Source of the DNA: Cristatella mucedo
Lineage: Eukaryota; Bryozoa; Phylactolaemata; Cristatellidae
NCBI GenBank assembly: GCA_009760855.2
Contig: WPIO01000132.1
Coordinates: forward strand, 250,001-314,000
Direction: 5' to 3'
Length of the DNA: 64,000 nucleotides
The notes beneath the pieces are model-generated. The model did no database searches. It saw only the letters and a list, made by a program, of their open reading frames with translations, and was not told where the DNA came from. Shown one piece after another: positions 1-13,360 of the stretch. Position 1 is the first letter of the stretch, and each line of letters begins with the position of its first letter. The translations under genes and the position numbers were made by a program.

Positions 1-1171
1 AGCGGACTACTGCGGATTTCGCACGCCCGTCGAGTCGCCCAAGTGGGCGGCCAGCGCCAGGCGGACGACTTTGCTCGCCTCCACGGGCCCGCAGTACGAC
101 CACACGACGGGCAATGGTGAGCTCCGCGGCTCAGCGTTCGCGGTGGCGAGCGAGGCGATGAGCACTTGAAGCATGCTGCCCTGTGTTAGTCATCAGCTGT
201 GGCCTGGTGGTGGTTTCCGCCTCCGCCAGCGCAAGCGCATAAGCATGCATCTTATTCATCTGCCTAAGGTAAGGTAGCCAAGCGTAATTGATCGGGATGT
301 GCGGTCGTGTCGTGCAGAGGGAAACCAAGAGCTGCGTACAATGAAAGAGAAAAAAGTTAGGCACCTTTAAAATTAGGCGGCGGACTATCTTTTTTTCCGT
401 ATGATATCTGTCATTTTCGCCCTACACAGGCTGCTTTCTGTACGCCAACTCGCGCGATCGACCTTCCGGGTCCAAGTACGTCCTGCAGTCACCCTGGATA
501 GAGACAGCGCCTGGAGTCAGTGCTGGCTGCGTCAGCTTCTACTATCACATGCTTGGCGAAGACGTGGCTACGCTTAGCGTGCTCGTCATTGAATCTCCGA
601 ACGCTGCCCAAAAATTTCTCTGGTCGAGGTCGGGTGAGTGCGGCTCCAATGCAGCGCTTGGCGAGTTAGAGGAAGAGTGGTAAGACGCCGGGGAAGTGCG
701 CCTTGATGGGTGCCCATGAGGCTGCTGAACACGACCGCTATTTTGGTTCCAGGGAGCCAAGGTTCAACTTGGAATAAGCTCGAAAAGAGCATCAGTTTCT
801 CGACCAACGGCAGCGAGGCAGTGCGCGTGCTATTCCAAGTGCTGATGCCGAACAAGACTGGGTCGAGCGTCAGCGCCGACGTCGCCCTCGACGACATTTT
901 CATCACGACGAGCGGAGCTTGCGGACAACCGTTCGGTGGGTTGTGCAGAGCCGCTTATATTTGCTGCTGTTTAGGAATAAAATAGGCGCATGCATGGCCA
1001 GCGCCCCACTGCTTGCGGCAAAGTAGACAAGTCAGCTTCGGCTTTGCGTGCGAGAAGCTGGCGCAACGCTCGTTCCAGACAATGGAACTGACAACTGGCC
1101 CAAGTCAATTACGACGACCGCAACTACTGCCGTGGTGGCAACGACGCAGTCCGGCACCACCGTTGAAGCCG
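1..1171 (+). CDS. Gene 1 unit A: MAM domain (partial) plus Thr-rich linker
   Basis: Four exons: <1-116, 430-633, 753-935 and 1079-1171. The first is cut by the window edge and begins at ADYCGF. It ends with the MAM hallmark QYDHTTGN. Exon 2 continues GCFLYANSRDR and contains GCVSFYYHMLGEDVATLSV, the usual MAM core strand pair. Exon 3 gives WNKLEKSISF and the late MAM motif DVALDDIFI. Exon 4 starts DNGTDNWPKS and becomes a Thr/Ala/Val linker that would suit O-glycosylation. All four exon ends are phase 1. Donors are standard (ATGGTGAGC, CGGGTGAGT, TCGGTGGGT, CCGGTACTC). Exon 2 differs from those of units B and C by only a few substitutions, which points to recent duplication or conversion. Confidence 0.85.
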
Positions 1172-4100
1172 GTACTCTAGCGGCTCCGCTTTATCTGCTG
1201 CCGTGTCGCGTGCCCTGCTGCTGCAATTACCACGTTTTATTACTTAATTGCTGCGACCTTACACGGAGACAACTTGCACATTTACTTTCATTCACCCACA
1301 CCTGAGACTTTTTCTGCGACCTTCCAACCTTCTGTGACCTTCTGTGACCTTGCGACGTTTGTTCCGGGATGGTCATCTGTTGCCGCGCACCTTGCCGAAG
1401 CAGGAACTCGGCCAATAGCGACTCTACATCGCCGTCTGCGAGGCAGCGTTCCCCAAAGAAGTACCCTAGGGCTAGGGCAGTCCTGCTTTAAATGGCAAGG
1501 TCTTCCTGGGAGCAGCGATCAATAGTGCACTTAATTGTCGCCTAATATAGTCGGACTTGGGATAGCGAAGGCCAAGCATTACGTCACCTGTGCAGTCACT
1601 GCTACAAAGCCCTCGCACGCTTGCAATAAATGCCGCGATTAATCTCGTTAGGCAATAAGAATCCTGTTGCCTATATTAAAGCCAAAAAAAGAATAAAACA
1701 CGCTGTCTCTGCCATACTTAAGGCGTCACAATATTCGGTGAAGTGGACAGTGCGTCGACTGAGCAGAGTCGGCTGGCCTCTTAATTAGGGATCTTCGTAG
1801 ATGCCACCAAAGTCTCATTTGATGAGTTTCCTTGGCGTTAGACGTGCATCGTTTGACGCCTAGATAAAAAAAAGGACTGAAAAAAACATCATCAACGAAA
1901 TACGCGACTGCAGAAAATCAAGCTTTGAATTGAAATTGCATTCAATGCGTCCACAAAGGCAAACAAAAAGTTAATATTCAGCGCCTCGTTGACACTGGAG
2001 CTATGCGATCTAAGGAGTCACGCCGACATCTCTGCCAATAATTTACTGGCTCCCCACACTTGACGACGCATTCTGCCGGTTCGAGACCTGCCGCTGGTAA
2101 CTGCCTTTTCGTCCTCAGCAAGCGCGATGCATTTTCGACGAGGTTCTTCGCTAGGTCTGCAAGCGAGGCTCTTATGGCAGCCGGCTTTCACGCAAACGGC
2201 TTCGGCCTCTGCGAGAGCTGCTTAACTACTTTGGAGCTAGCGAGTGCGAGAGCTCCGTCGACGCTCTCGCCAGCTCCGCAGGGCCGATCGGCTGCGCGGC
2301 CGAGAGAGCACGCTGCACTGGGCCGCATTCAGGCAGCTTCGGAGCTGCGCGCGAGCTACGCCATCAAGCTGAAGCGTCTCGGCCTCGGCTGGGTATTAGC
2401 CGAAGCCGTCTTTCCGAGCCAGCAGGTGCCAAAACTCGGCCGCCTGCCCTGCTGCGTAGGGCAACATTTCGATGGCGGAGCTACGCCGCAGCAGTCACGC
2501 CGAGGTGCGAGCTTGTCGCGGAGCTGACCGGCACCCAGCTAGCCGAATCCCTGCGAGAGCTCTAGTGCACTCTCCAAGCGAGCGAGCCGCGAACCGCGCC
2601 TGTCAGTGATTGGTTGGCTGGGCGCCATCCCCCTCCGAGACTGCAGTGCAGCCCTCTGGTAAACGGCCGTCGGGGATTGGCTAGAAATGCTGCCAGGTGG
2701 TCTGGGACAACCTACCGAGTTCATGTTTGCCGGCCGTAAGGCGACTGAGATGCGCGCCAAAATGCGCGGACGTTCGCTCGGCCACACCTAACTCTTAGCG
2801 GTGCTCTCACGGCCCAATCTCGGGAGATGCATTCCTGCCACGGCTGATGGCCAAGTGCGACGGCGTCGAAATGACCTTCCCGTGCATGTTGGAGGTCAGC
2901 AGCAATCGCCAAGCGCTCAGCCCCGTGGCTGCGAGTAGCTCTAGGACGGCTCACTTCCTTCTCTCACGAGTCATTTTATGCCGCACCTGAAGGCCATACC
3001 GAACGCAGTCTCTTTACAGCGACCGGCTGGCCATGGCGCCAAGCCGGTTACAGTGTATCGCCGGCTCTTTCCTGGCGGTTCCTAGCAGCGGTTTATTATG
3101 CAATGAGTCGGCGAGCGATTTGAATGATTCATTGCGGTCGGAGAGCGCTACCGCTAGGCTTCCACGCTGCGAGCTAACGTCCAGTTCCTGCACCGCCGTG
3201 ACGTAGATGTCAGTGAAAGCAAGAGCGTGACGTAGATGTCAGTGAAAGCGAGAGCGCGACGTAGATGTCAGTGAAAGCGAGAGCGCGACGTAGATGTCAG
3301 TGAAAGCAAGAGCGTGACGTAGATGTCAGTGAAAGCGAGAGCGTGACGTAAATGTCAATGAAAGCGAGAGCGTGACGTAGATGTCAGTGAAAGCGAGAGC
3401 GTGACGAGAGAGAGAGAGAGAGCTCAGCCTGGCCGACGTGCCTTGACTCGGTGGCCGCGGTTCCGGCACTTGCAGGCACCACTCGGACGAACGTGAGCTG
3501 CAGCTTTGGCACGAACTGTCTGCTAGCAGACTACTGCGGATTTCGCACGCCCGTCGAGTCGGCCAAGTGGGCGGCCAGCGCCAGGCGGACGACTTTGCTC
3601 GCCTCCACGGGCCCGCAGTACGACCACACGACAGGCAATGGTGAGCTCCTCGGCTTAGCGTTCGCGGTGGCGAGCGAGGCGATGAGCGCTGAAACATGCT
3701 GCCCTGTGTTAGCTACCGTAAGCTGAGGTGATGCACACTTCATACCGCACGTTTTACATTCCAGTCATTCAGAATGAAAATAATTCCACCATGCTTCTAG
3801 CTGGTGATATCTTCTTAGGTCGTCTGCCGCCACGAATTTCAAAACGTTGAACTAATCGATCGCTTCTGTATATGTAATGTTCGCCCTACACAGGCTGCTT
3901 TCTGTACGCCAACTCGCGCGATCGACCTTCCGGGTCCAAGTACGTCCTGCAGTCACCCTGGATAGAGACAGCGCCTGGAGTCAGTGCTGGCTGCATCAGC
4001 TTCTACTATCACATGCTTGGCGAAGACGTGGCTACGCTTAGCGTGCTCGTCGAATCTCCGAACGCTGCGCAAAAACTAGTCTGGTCGAGGTCGGGTGAGT

Positions 4101-7100
4101 GCGGCTCCAATGCAGCGCTTGGCGAGTTAGAGGAAGAGTGGTAAGACGCCGGGGAAGTGCGCCTTGATGGGTGCCCATGAGGCTGCTGAACACGACCGCT
4201 ATTTTGGTTCCAGGGAGCCAAGGTTCAACTTGGAATAAGCTCGAAAAGAGCATCAGTTTCTCGACCAACGGCAGCGAGGCAGTGCGCGTGCTATTCCAAG
4301 TGCTGATGCCGAACAAGACTGGGTCGAGCGTCAGCGCCGACGTCGCCCTTGACGACATTTTCATCACAACGAGTGGACCTTGCGGCGAGCCGTTCGGTGG
4401 GTTTTGCTGAGCAGTCGTTACTCGCTGCTACTTAAACTTAGCAGAGTGAAGCGTTTCAATCGCTCCCCAGCTCTCGGCTAGAGTGATAAGTCAGCTTTGG
4501 CTTTGCGTACGAAAATAATATAATTCATATGTATAGCGCTCCAAGAGTACTTAATCTCTATTTAGGCGCTTCACGTATGCCACGGGGCTCGAGCCCACGA
4601 CCACGGCTAAACCTTGGTTGGGGCGAGCACGTTATTCACTACTGTAAACCAGCACGTTAATCTCTTTGTTTTCGTTCCAGACAACGGAACCGACAACTGG
4701 CCCAAGTCAGTTTTAACTGCCGCAACTCCTGCTGCGCCAACGACGCCGTCAGTCGCCGTCACTGAAGCTGGTACTCTAGCGGCGACGCTTTGACTGCTTC
4801 AGCGTAGTGTTGCACGTCAGCAGTCGCTAGCTGCTCAGCCCTATGTCTGCGAGTAGCTCTAGGACTGCTCACTTCTTCTTTACAAGGGTCAGTTTATGCC
4901 GAGCCCAGACATTATTAGGCGCAGCTTTCTTTAAAAGAGGAGTCGGTCATGCCTCGAAACCAAAGACTCTTTGACAGTGGCTTTTTTGTAGTGGTTAATA
5001 GCAGTGGTTTGTTACCCAACCAGTCCAGATGTGATTTATTTGGGCATCACCTTTGCAGCACCTGCCGTACGATGCCGGTATGGCGGGAAACCTGAGCGGT
5101 CGCTGCTCTGTCCTGCTGCAGCAGCCAGCGAAAGAAAGCGCGTGACGAAAGCTAGCACATCCAGGCCAGCGCGTGTTGACTGCAATTTGCACTAAAAGAC
5201 TTTACCAGCGATAGTCAGTGGAAGTCTCTTAGCGCACTTGTCCACGAGTAATTTTCAGGCACCATTGCAGCAGACGAGCGTGCCAATACGCGTCTGCGTT
5301 GCGGGCGACCGTTGCGGCGGTTGCTGCGCGGTCCTGGAGCAGCAGCCAGCGATGCCGCGGTTCCGGCACTTGCAGGCGCCACTCGGACGAACTTGAGCTG
5401 CAGCTTTGGAACGGAATGCCTGCTAGCGGACTACTGCGGATTTCTCACGCCCGTCGAGTCGGCCAAGTGGGCGGCCAGCGCCAGGCGGACGACTTTGCTC
5501 GCCTCCACGGGCCCGCAGTACGACCACACGACGGGCAAAGGTGAGCTCCAATGACCGGTGGTCGCGGGGATTAGAAATATGCTGCGAGCGCTACGCCAAG
5601 CCAGTTAGCCAGAGGCGAAGGTGCAGCTGTAAATTCCGATTTCGAAAGCGAATGACATCGTGCCTTATGGTCGAAGCGTGACGACATAGAACATCCACTT
5701 AAACGTTTGGCATTCAAATCCTCCATCAGGAAAATACTAAAATAAAGCATTAAGCGGGCGAAGCCTTGTTAAGTCTTCTGCAGCCACAACTTTTTGGAAA
5801 GCTGAACTAATCGATCGCTTCTGTATTTGTCATGTTCGCCCTACACAGGCTGCTTTCTGTACGCCAACTCGCGCGATCGACCTTCCGGGTCCAAGTACGT
5901 CCTGCAGTCACCCTGGATAGAGACAGCGCCTGGAGTCAGTGCTGGCTGCGTCAGCTTCTACTATCACATGCTTGGCGAAGACGTGGCTACGCTTAGCGTG
6001 CTCGTCGTCGAATCTCCGAACGCTGCACAAAAACTAGTCTGGTCGAGGTCAGGTGAGTACGGTTCTTTTCTGGGGCACGGTGAGTTCAAATAAGAGTAGA
6101 AAGACGCTGTGGAAATGTGCCTAAATAGGGGCGGATTCAGTAGCTGCAGCTAACCGCTTACCCAATTTTAGGGAGCCAAGGTTCAGCATGGAATAAGCTA
6201 GAGAAGAGCTTCTATTTTTCGACAAACGGCATTGAGGCAGTACGCGTGATTTTTGAAGTGGTGATGCCGAGCAAGACTGGGTCGAGCGTCAGTGCCGACG
6301 TTGCCCTCGACGACGTTTTCATCACAACGAGCGGACCATGTGGGCAGCCATTTGGTGAGTTGTTCAGAGCAGTTGCAGTTGTCACTGCTGATTATATATA
6401 CAAGAAAAAGTGTCCGCAGCGCTCTTTAGCCGTCTGATAGAATCTGGCTTCAGTATTGCCAACGACGAGCGGCGGCACTTTCTCTTCCAGACAACGGGAC
6501 CGACAGGAGGCCCACATTGATGACATCTCCCACAAAACCTACAGCAACGACAACGACTCCGTCAGTCTCCGTCACCGGAGCTGGTACGTTGGTGGTCACA
6601 CTTTGGCTGCTGCCGTGTCTAGCAAAGCGAAGTATTCACCACTTCGCACTTTCGCTATACTTTATTACTTTATTTAAACATTAACATTATAGTACTATAT
6701 TTTAAGAAGGTCCCTGTTTAACTCGATTACAAGAAATTTGGTTGGCACTTGCCCAAGTGCGCAGGGCACGCCTCCCAGCAAGCAATGACCGATTTCAGTG
6801 GAGGCGGAAGTGGGAGAGGCTCCTTCGCTCCGCTCGCGACCAGCTGTTTGTATGCTATAGTTTGTCACATTCATATTAAGCGTATTCATGCCGGCTGTTG
6901 AACAGAGATCGGTAACAAAGTTTCCTTGCGGTAGATGAACGGATGTTTTTTTCTCGTAGGCTGGATGGCGTTTGAGTCACCTCGAGGGGCCGTTTCAGAG
7001 CAACGATGTATCGAAGGCACCGTTACTGCGTACGATAATGAGACTCGAGAAAGCAAATTTCCAGAGTAGAAAACCTCATTTTTGGCTGACTGTGGAACGA

Positions 7101-10100
7101 AAGAACTAGTTGAAACTGGCCTGTATACCTAGAAGCTAGCTGCCAGCAACCGTCAGTCTTTAATCACTATATTTGCCATCTCACATAACTTACTTTACAT
7201 ATTAGATATTACCTAGATTTAAAATAGCTAAGGGACCTTTTAAGAGAAGGTATTGCCAGTTTAATACCCCTAACCTGCTTCTGTTCTTAGCAAGCCTCCA
7301 TCACACCACTATTCTTTGGCACAATTAAATACAAATATTGGTGTAACAAATTATGTCATTCTAGCACGTGGTTGTCTGTTAAGTGTTATAGATTTCGCAT
7401 GTTAATAAGCCACCGAAGTCCATAAAGTGGCTATTATTTCTTTCCAAAAAGCTTTCTCTAATAAATAAAGACAGTTAAACATTTTCTAATTTACAAATTC
7501 TCCAGAATATTTTTAGAATCAGCTGCGGGCATAAATCGCAAGGCAAGGTAATAGTCTAACCTCCGTATGAATCGACCTGTGTGCTTACGCCGGCCGACAC
7601 TGCAGGCTATCATAAAAGCAATAATACGCTTCCTTTGCTGCAAATGTGGAGTTCCCTTGAATGAGATTATGTTCTTCCAAGTATTAAACGTAACAAAATT
7701 CCAGGGTAAAAAATATTTTACGGCATGCCACCTGATGCAGTATATTATACAACACAAACCTTCTATTTTCCTTCGGCGTCTTAGCGAACCTAATAGTTTC
7801 CGTCTTTAGGCCGCAGCGCAATATGACGATCTTAAATTGTCAGCTCGACAGAAATGAATCGTCACGTTTAAATTGATTGAATCAGCGTTTCTTACAATGT
7901 AATATAATGTAATGTATCTCCATCTGTTTTTGTATAGCCCACTCACAGCCTAAGAGGCTTTTGGTACGCATTTGGTAGCCACCAGACTTCATGTCACTCA
8001 ACAAATAGAATGTGGGATGCATAGCTGAGTCAGGAGAGCAATTGAGTTACAGATTACCATGGTCATAGCAGTTTAGAACGGCTGGAATGATGTGCCATAG
8101 CCGGCAGCAGGAGTGTAGTTATCGTCTCGTAAGAATCGTGGAGTCGAGTTTCACAGTAGAGCACCTGCAGATCTAAAGCTTCTGTCGCGAACGGTCTTTA
8201 AGCGGTGGAATGGAACAGCTAATTTATTGTGCACACAGGACCTGAGGGTGCGAACAGTCTGAAACTGGTGCAGCAGTTCAGCTAGGTACGAAGGAGCCAA
8301 GCCATGGCGGGCCTTGTGGGTCAGCGTACGAACTTTGCTCTGTATCCATTGATCAACCGGCAGCCATCGTAGCTCTTTTAGCAAAGGAGACACGTGGTCA
8401 AATCTCTGGGACTTGAAGACTAGCCTTGCAGCCATAATCATAACCAGCTGCTGAGGCCTAGTGGCTTTTTTCGATCGCCCAGCCAAAAGCGAATTACAAG
8501 ATTCCAGCCGAGACAGAACTAAGGAGCTAAATCCTTTGCAAGCCACCTTGGAAGACAGCTTCTAATCTTGGATAGGGATCGGACGTGATGGCTAGCTGTA
8601 GAAGATGTCTTCTTAATGAAGCTTTTAAAATTGAGGCAATTGTCGAAAACGACACCTAATGTTCGAGCACATGGTGAGGCTCGCACAACAGCATCACCTA
8701 TTAGAAGAGCAAAGCCCTTTAATCCAGCCACACGCTTAGGGTGTCCTATGAGCAGTAGTTTTTTTTATCGTCATTTAATTTCAGGAAGTTTTCCGACATC
8801 CAGGATCGAATATCGGCAAGGCAAGCATTCAATTTTTTAGTTGCTGCAGCATATTCTGACTGTTTGAATGACAACTACAGCTGAGTATCATCAGCATAAA
8901 AGTGATATCCTATTTCATGGGCTCCAATTACTTTTACCAGAGGTTGAGTATAAAGGGAGAACAGCACGACGGGGCACCTTTCACTTTTGCATAGCTCAGC
9001 TGGTAAACATTTAAGACATTAGCCATTAAGGGAACACTTTCTAGCGAAATAATGCTCTGCGACGAAGCTATAATTTGCAGGAGTATGGAAAGTGTGTTAA
9101 TCGAAACCATTTACCATTTATGTGACGTGTAACAACAACCAACGCCAGCTTTCAAGATTAAATTACAAAATATGTAATTAGCGCGAAAGTAATAGAACGT
9201 GCTAACTGCTGCCTAAGAGATTACTGAATACTGAATTACCCCAAGAATAGATTGCGGGTACAGCTCTCTGATAGTCCACGAACGTGCGAAGCGTTTGAAG
9301 TATCGTCTGAAGTATCGTTTGAAGTTCTGTGCTGCATGTACTGATGACATCCGCGAATGAGTGGCATTAATTCTGTTGAATCTGCACGAAATCTAGATGT
9401 GACGTTCCAAAGTGACCTTCCGTTAGACAACCACACCAGCCCCGCAATAAAGTCTGCCTACTTTCAGCTACTTAACATGGCTAAAATTTGGGCTTGTTTA
9501 AACAGGAATACCACATGTAAATTAGTCCATGCATTTGTGACATTCCGTCTCGACTTTTGTAACTCACTACTTGCCGGTCTACCCGCCTGTACACTCAGGT
9601 GCTTACAGCTGGTCCAAAACTCTGCAGCCAAGCTTGTATCTCTTAAACATTGCACTTGCCACAGCACACAACTTCTCACCGACCTGTACTGGCTCCCAGT
9701 CAAGCAATGCATCGACTTAAAGGTTTTGTCACTCACTTTCCGGTTCCTTCATTCTTTGGCTCCACCCTACCTATCAGATCTTCTCTTTCACCAGTCTCAG
9801 CATCGTTCCACCCGCTTTTCGGAATCCAACTGTTGAACTGTACCTGGTACAAACCTCAAATCTTTTGCAGACCGTGCCTTTAGTTCGTATGGTCCCAAAG
9901 CCTGGAACTAACTCCCGACCTTCTTCACATTTTCTTTCTTGTCCACATTTAAAAAAACACTAAAAACGCATCTATTTATGACAGCATTTAGTGCAGCGGT
10001 TCTTAACCTGTCGGTCGTGACGTCTTTCGAGAGTCGAACGAACCTTTCACACGGGTCGTCTAAGACTATCCGATACATGCATTTCCTCATTTTGCTTAAG

Positions 10101-11313
10101 ATAACTGTATGCTTAGGAGTTGCTAAAGCATTTGGAACTGTATTAAAGGATCGCGGCGTTTGGAAGGTTGACAATCACTGATTTACTGGATCCCTGTGAT
10201 CCGTCTTTTATGTTCTTAAAGGAGCTGACACTCTTCATGCTGCCACTAACCACACCTGCATGCTGACCCTGTGCATGTCACTAACCATGTTATTCTTGTT
10301 GTTTCTTGAGCATGATACCACTACCATTCGATCGTGCTTCTTTTGCAGCAAACGTAAAGTGCCTAGAAAAAATTGAGTTCTCTGAGTGAAGTTTATCAAA
10401 TGTACTGTTATTATTATCACCGTAGCTATTGCGTGTCGCTCGAAAAGGATGAAAAAATTTGAAGATAGCGCTAATTTGTCTCCACACTGTTTAGTAAACG
10501 TTCACATTTTTATTGCAGTTGAAGTTCCCGTACTTGGAACAATAACTCTGAACTTGAACTTCACAGTGATCAGCAGCAACGGGGATGTCATGGCACTCTT
10601 TTGGAACGCCACGCAGAGGATGATGGTCCTGGTAAGGCGCCACTTCCGTACACCCTTGACGGCAAAACAAAAATCGTCTGTCACGCGTACACTACAGGTT
10701 TTCTATCTCTTCTGCTGTCTGCTTTCTTCACGTGGTGCCTGTTTAAAAAAGTCCCAGTCATTCTTGCGAAATCAAGCCGAGCGATTTCTTAGTTTGTAGC
10801 TTTTTGCTAATGGGCAGTTTTTAAGTTGACCAAGCTATTTTGCTAAGTAAGCGATTGCCACTGGACAGTTTTACCTAAGATGGATGCGTAATGCATCAAT
10901 AAATGTTGCAATTTAGCTCTTTTTTTTTAAATAATTACTGCAATTTACGGGGCAATGCTATTTTTAAAAATCCGTCCACCACTCGCTATTCCTTTAACTG
11001 CAGGAATAGCTGCTTTCAGTAAGTAATAGCTTTACTGTACCGGTAATAATGTATATATCTTTATTTATATATATGCATACGTAAAATATGTATTCAGATA
11101 AATACCTGCGTGTGTACATTTTAATGTTGGTATATACACATGCGTACTTATAGTAACTCTTAAATATATACATATACATGTATATATGTTTGTATACACC
11201 TCTATAAATATCAAATAAGCGAATATATACACATCTCTACTTGTAAATACCAACACCTGTATATATATTTATATATACATATATACTAACTAAATATATA
11301 AATATATACATCA

Positions 11314-11350
<37 letters not shown>

Positions 11351-13294
11351 ATTTATGTTCTTTGTGTAATTATGTCTTTTTATATCACCGTAAGATAAAT
11401 GAAGGTCTGCCAGAGAAGCAGTAAAAAAATATCAATGACTAGAAAGGCGTCGTGCCGGGTGCAAGCATACAAAAGCACCCAAGCTTCACGCCAAGACGAG
11501 CAAAAACCAAACAAAAGATAGTGCTCGGGGCAGCCGGCCAACAATATGCCACCAACCATGCACAGAAAAAGCACTGCAAAAACAGGAAAAAGCAAGTTCA
11601 ACGAAGCTATGTAGAAACTACATAGTTCTTGCCCTTATTCACAGCTCGCATAGTTGCGTGAGGAAAATCGAATGCAAATGGCAATTTACTCGAAAGCAAT
11701 CAAAGGCTGTAAGAACAGGTTTTTTCTTCTCATCAATATCTTCAAATTAGGCGATTAAGTGATGCCAGTCTATAGAGTGAGTCGCAAGTCGCACGAGCGT
11801 AGTGACTGAAGACGCGGTCTCCAAGAGATTTGAAATCAAATCTGGGCACACCTAATTGACCGTAGTCACAAGAGTAGGTGTTGGGACGAGAGGCCCAGCG
11901 TGAAACCTTTCCGACAGTTACCCTAAGAGAAGGGAATGGAAGAACTTAAAGGGGAGTAGCAGAATCTATCTTCACAGTAAATACTCTGCTAGATATGCAG
12001 CCAGTAAATTTTTGCGATCGGCGGTGTGAAATAATAAATAAAAATATCGTATTCCCTACCGCCCTCACGTTTGTTGGTTTTTTATGTCCCTTGCAGCTGT
12101 GCTCCGTCTTTCCGGATAATGCGTACGCTATCTCTAATGGCGGACGTCGTCGGCTAACGTGCACGCTCAGTGACGTAGGCTTCTTGCTCCGTCATTCAGG
12201 TCGAATTCAGCACGGGCTGCGCCTGGTGTATTTATTTCAATTGGCATTTACTTTACGCTTACAGCGCATCATGTGTCGCTCCACATTTTAGCTGACCAGC
12301 ACCGAGGGGTCTCTGGACTACCGGCTAAAAGATGTTACGGTGGTCAACGTAACGGAGGGCAGCGTTATCATCTCTTTTTCGGCAGCAATCGTCGCCATTG
12401 GCACTGCTCTGCCATTTGAACTTGCTAACCAGGCTACCCCGGAAGCGCTATCAGCCCTTAACAATGCTACTTTGGTTAGAGAAGTTCTACTTAAAGAACT
12501 ACAGCGTTCTGACAGTCCAGCTGCCAAAATCATATCGGATACGGTGTTTAGCACTGACCCACTGATTACTCGGTTGATGTCTCTTGTTGAAGGTAAGCGT
12601 TGAGCGAGAGTAGCTGACCGTCAGTGCAAATTCTTAATCAAAGTTCTTAGGGCATTCAAACATATGACTGAAAAAATTTCGGTAGCCTGCAGAACCACAC
12701 GTTGAATCTGGAATATTCCAGTACGATTACTTGATTTACCGATTGAGTTTTTCCCGAAATTTTAACCACAAAAGCTAAATACATTTGATTCGATAATGAA
12801 CCTGGCTTACGTTGGTTGACGGTATTCAAAGTGCATGCATCTCTATTAGCAAAACGTACTTAAAGCTATTAGATTCAGTTAGTGTTACGCTGGAATATTT
12901 TTCTAGCACATTAAAGTGAAGCGGCCTTCGCCGTGCTTCTTTAATCGGAAAAATTCATTCGTGTGCAACGAAATAGGTTGAAAGCCGTGCTTTGCCAGTA
13001 GAGCACTTCCGGGATGCACATTGCCGAGACGTAGCAGCGTAGGACCGCTGGAACTGAAGTGCTGGTATGGGCAGCAGCAGCAGAGAAGTCATCGTGTCAG
13101 CACAAAGAATTGAGATAGTTAATTTCCTCGTCACTATGACTAGTAGAGCTTAAGATTACGTCCCTAGCCAGCAGTCCTTAAGTGAATGAAACAGACGGAA
13201 AATTATTTATCGCCATCAGTGAACCCCTAGGAGAGAATGACGAGGCCAAAAGAACTGCAGCTTCTCAGTTAAGCTTAAGCTAGGTACAAAATGG

Positions 13295-13360
<66 letters not shown>

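Larger units (their letters stand above)
6584..10518 (+). other. Long intron between unit C and the SEA exons
   Basis: No exon is recognised. The left part, 6584-7890, is AT-rich unique-looking sequence with nothing I can name. The remainder is mostly LINE sequence of two families in opposite orientation, listed separately. Confidence 0.6.

Noticed and set aside
2060-2527. 155-codon open frame in the gene 1 intron
   Set aside because: No ATG at the quoted start, no recognisable domain, and a GC-rich context where stops are rare. I keep only the composition as a finding.
3198-3400. Regular 29-bp repeat considered as a CRISPR array
   Set aside because: Units are contiguous with no unique spacers and lie in an animal gene intron. 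It is a minisatellite.
586-4367. Minus-strand frames of 70-109 codons over units A and B
   Set aside because: Antisense shadows of MAM exons 2 and 3. They repeat only because the exons are duplicated.
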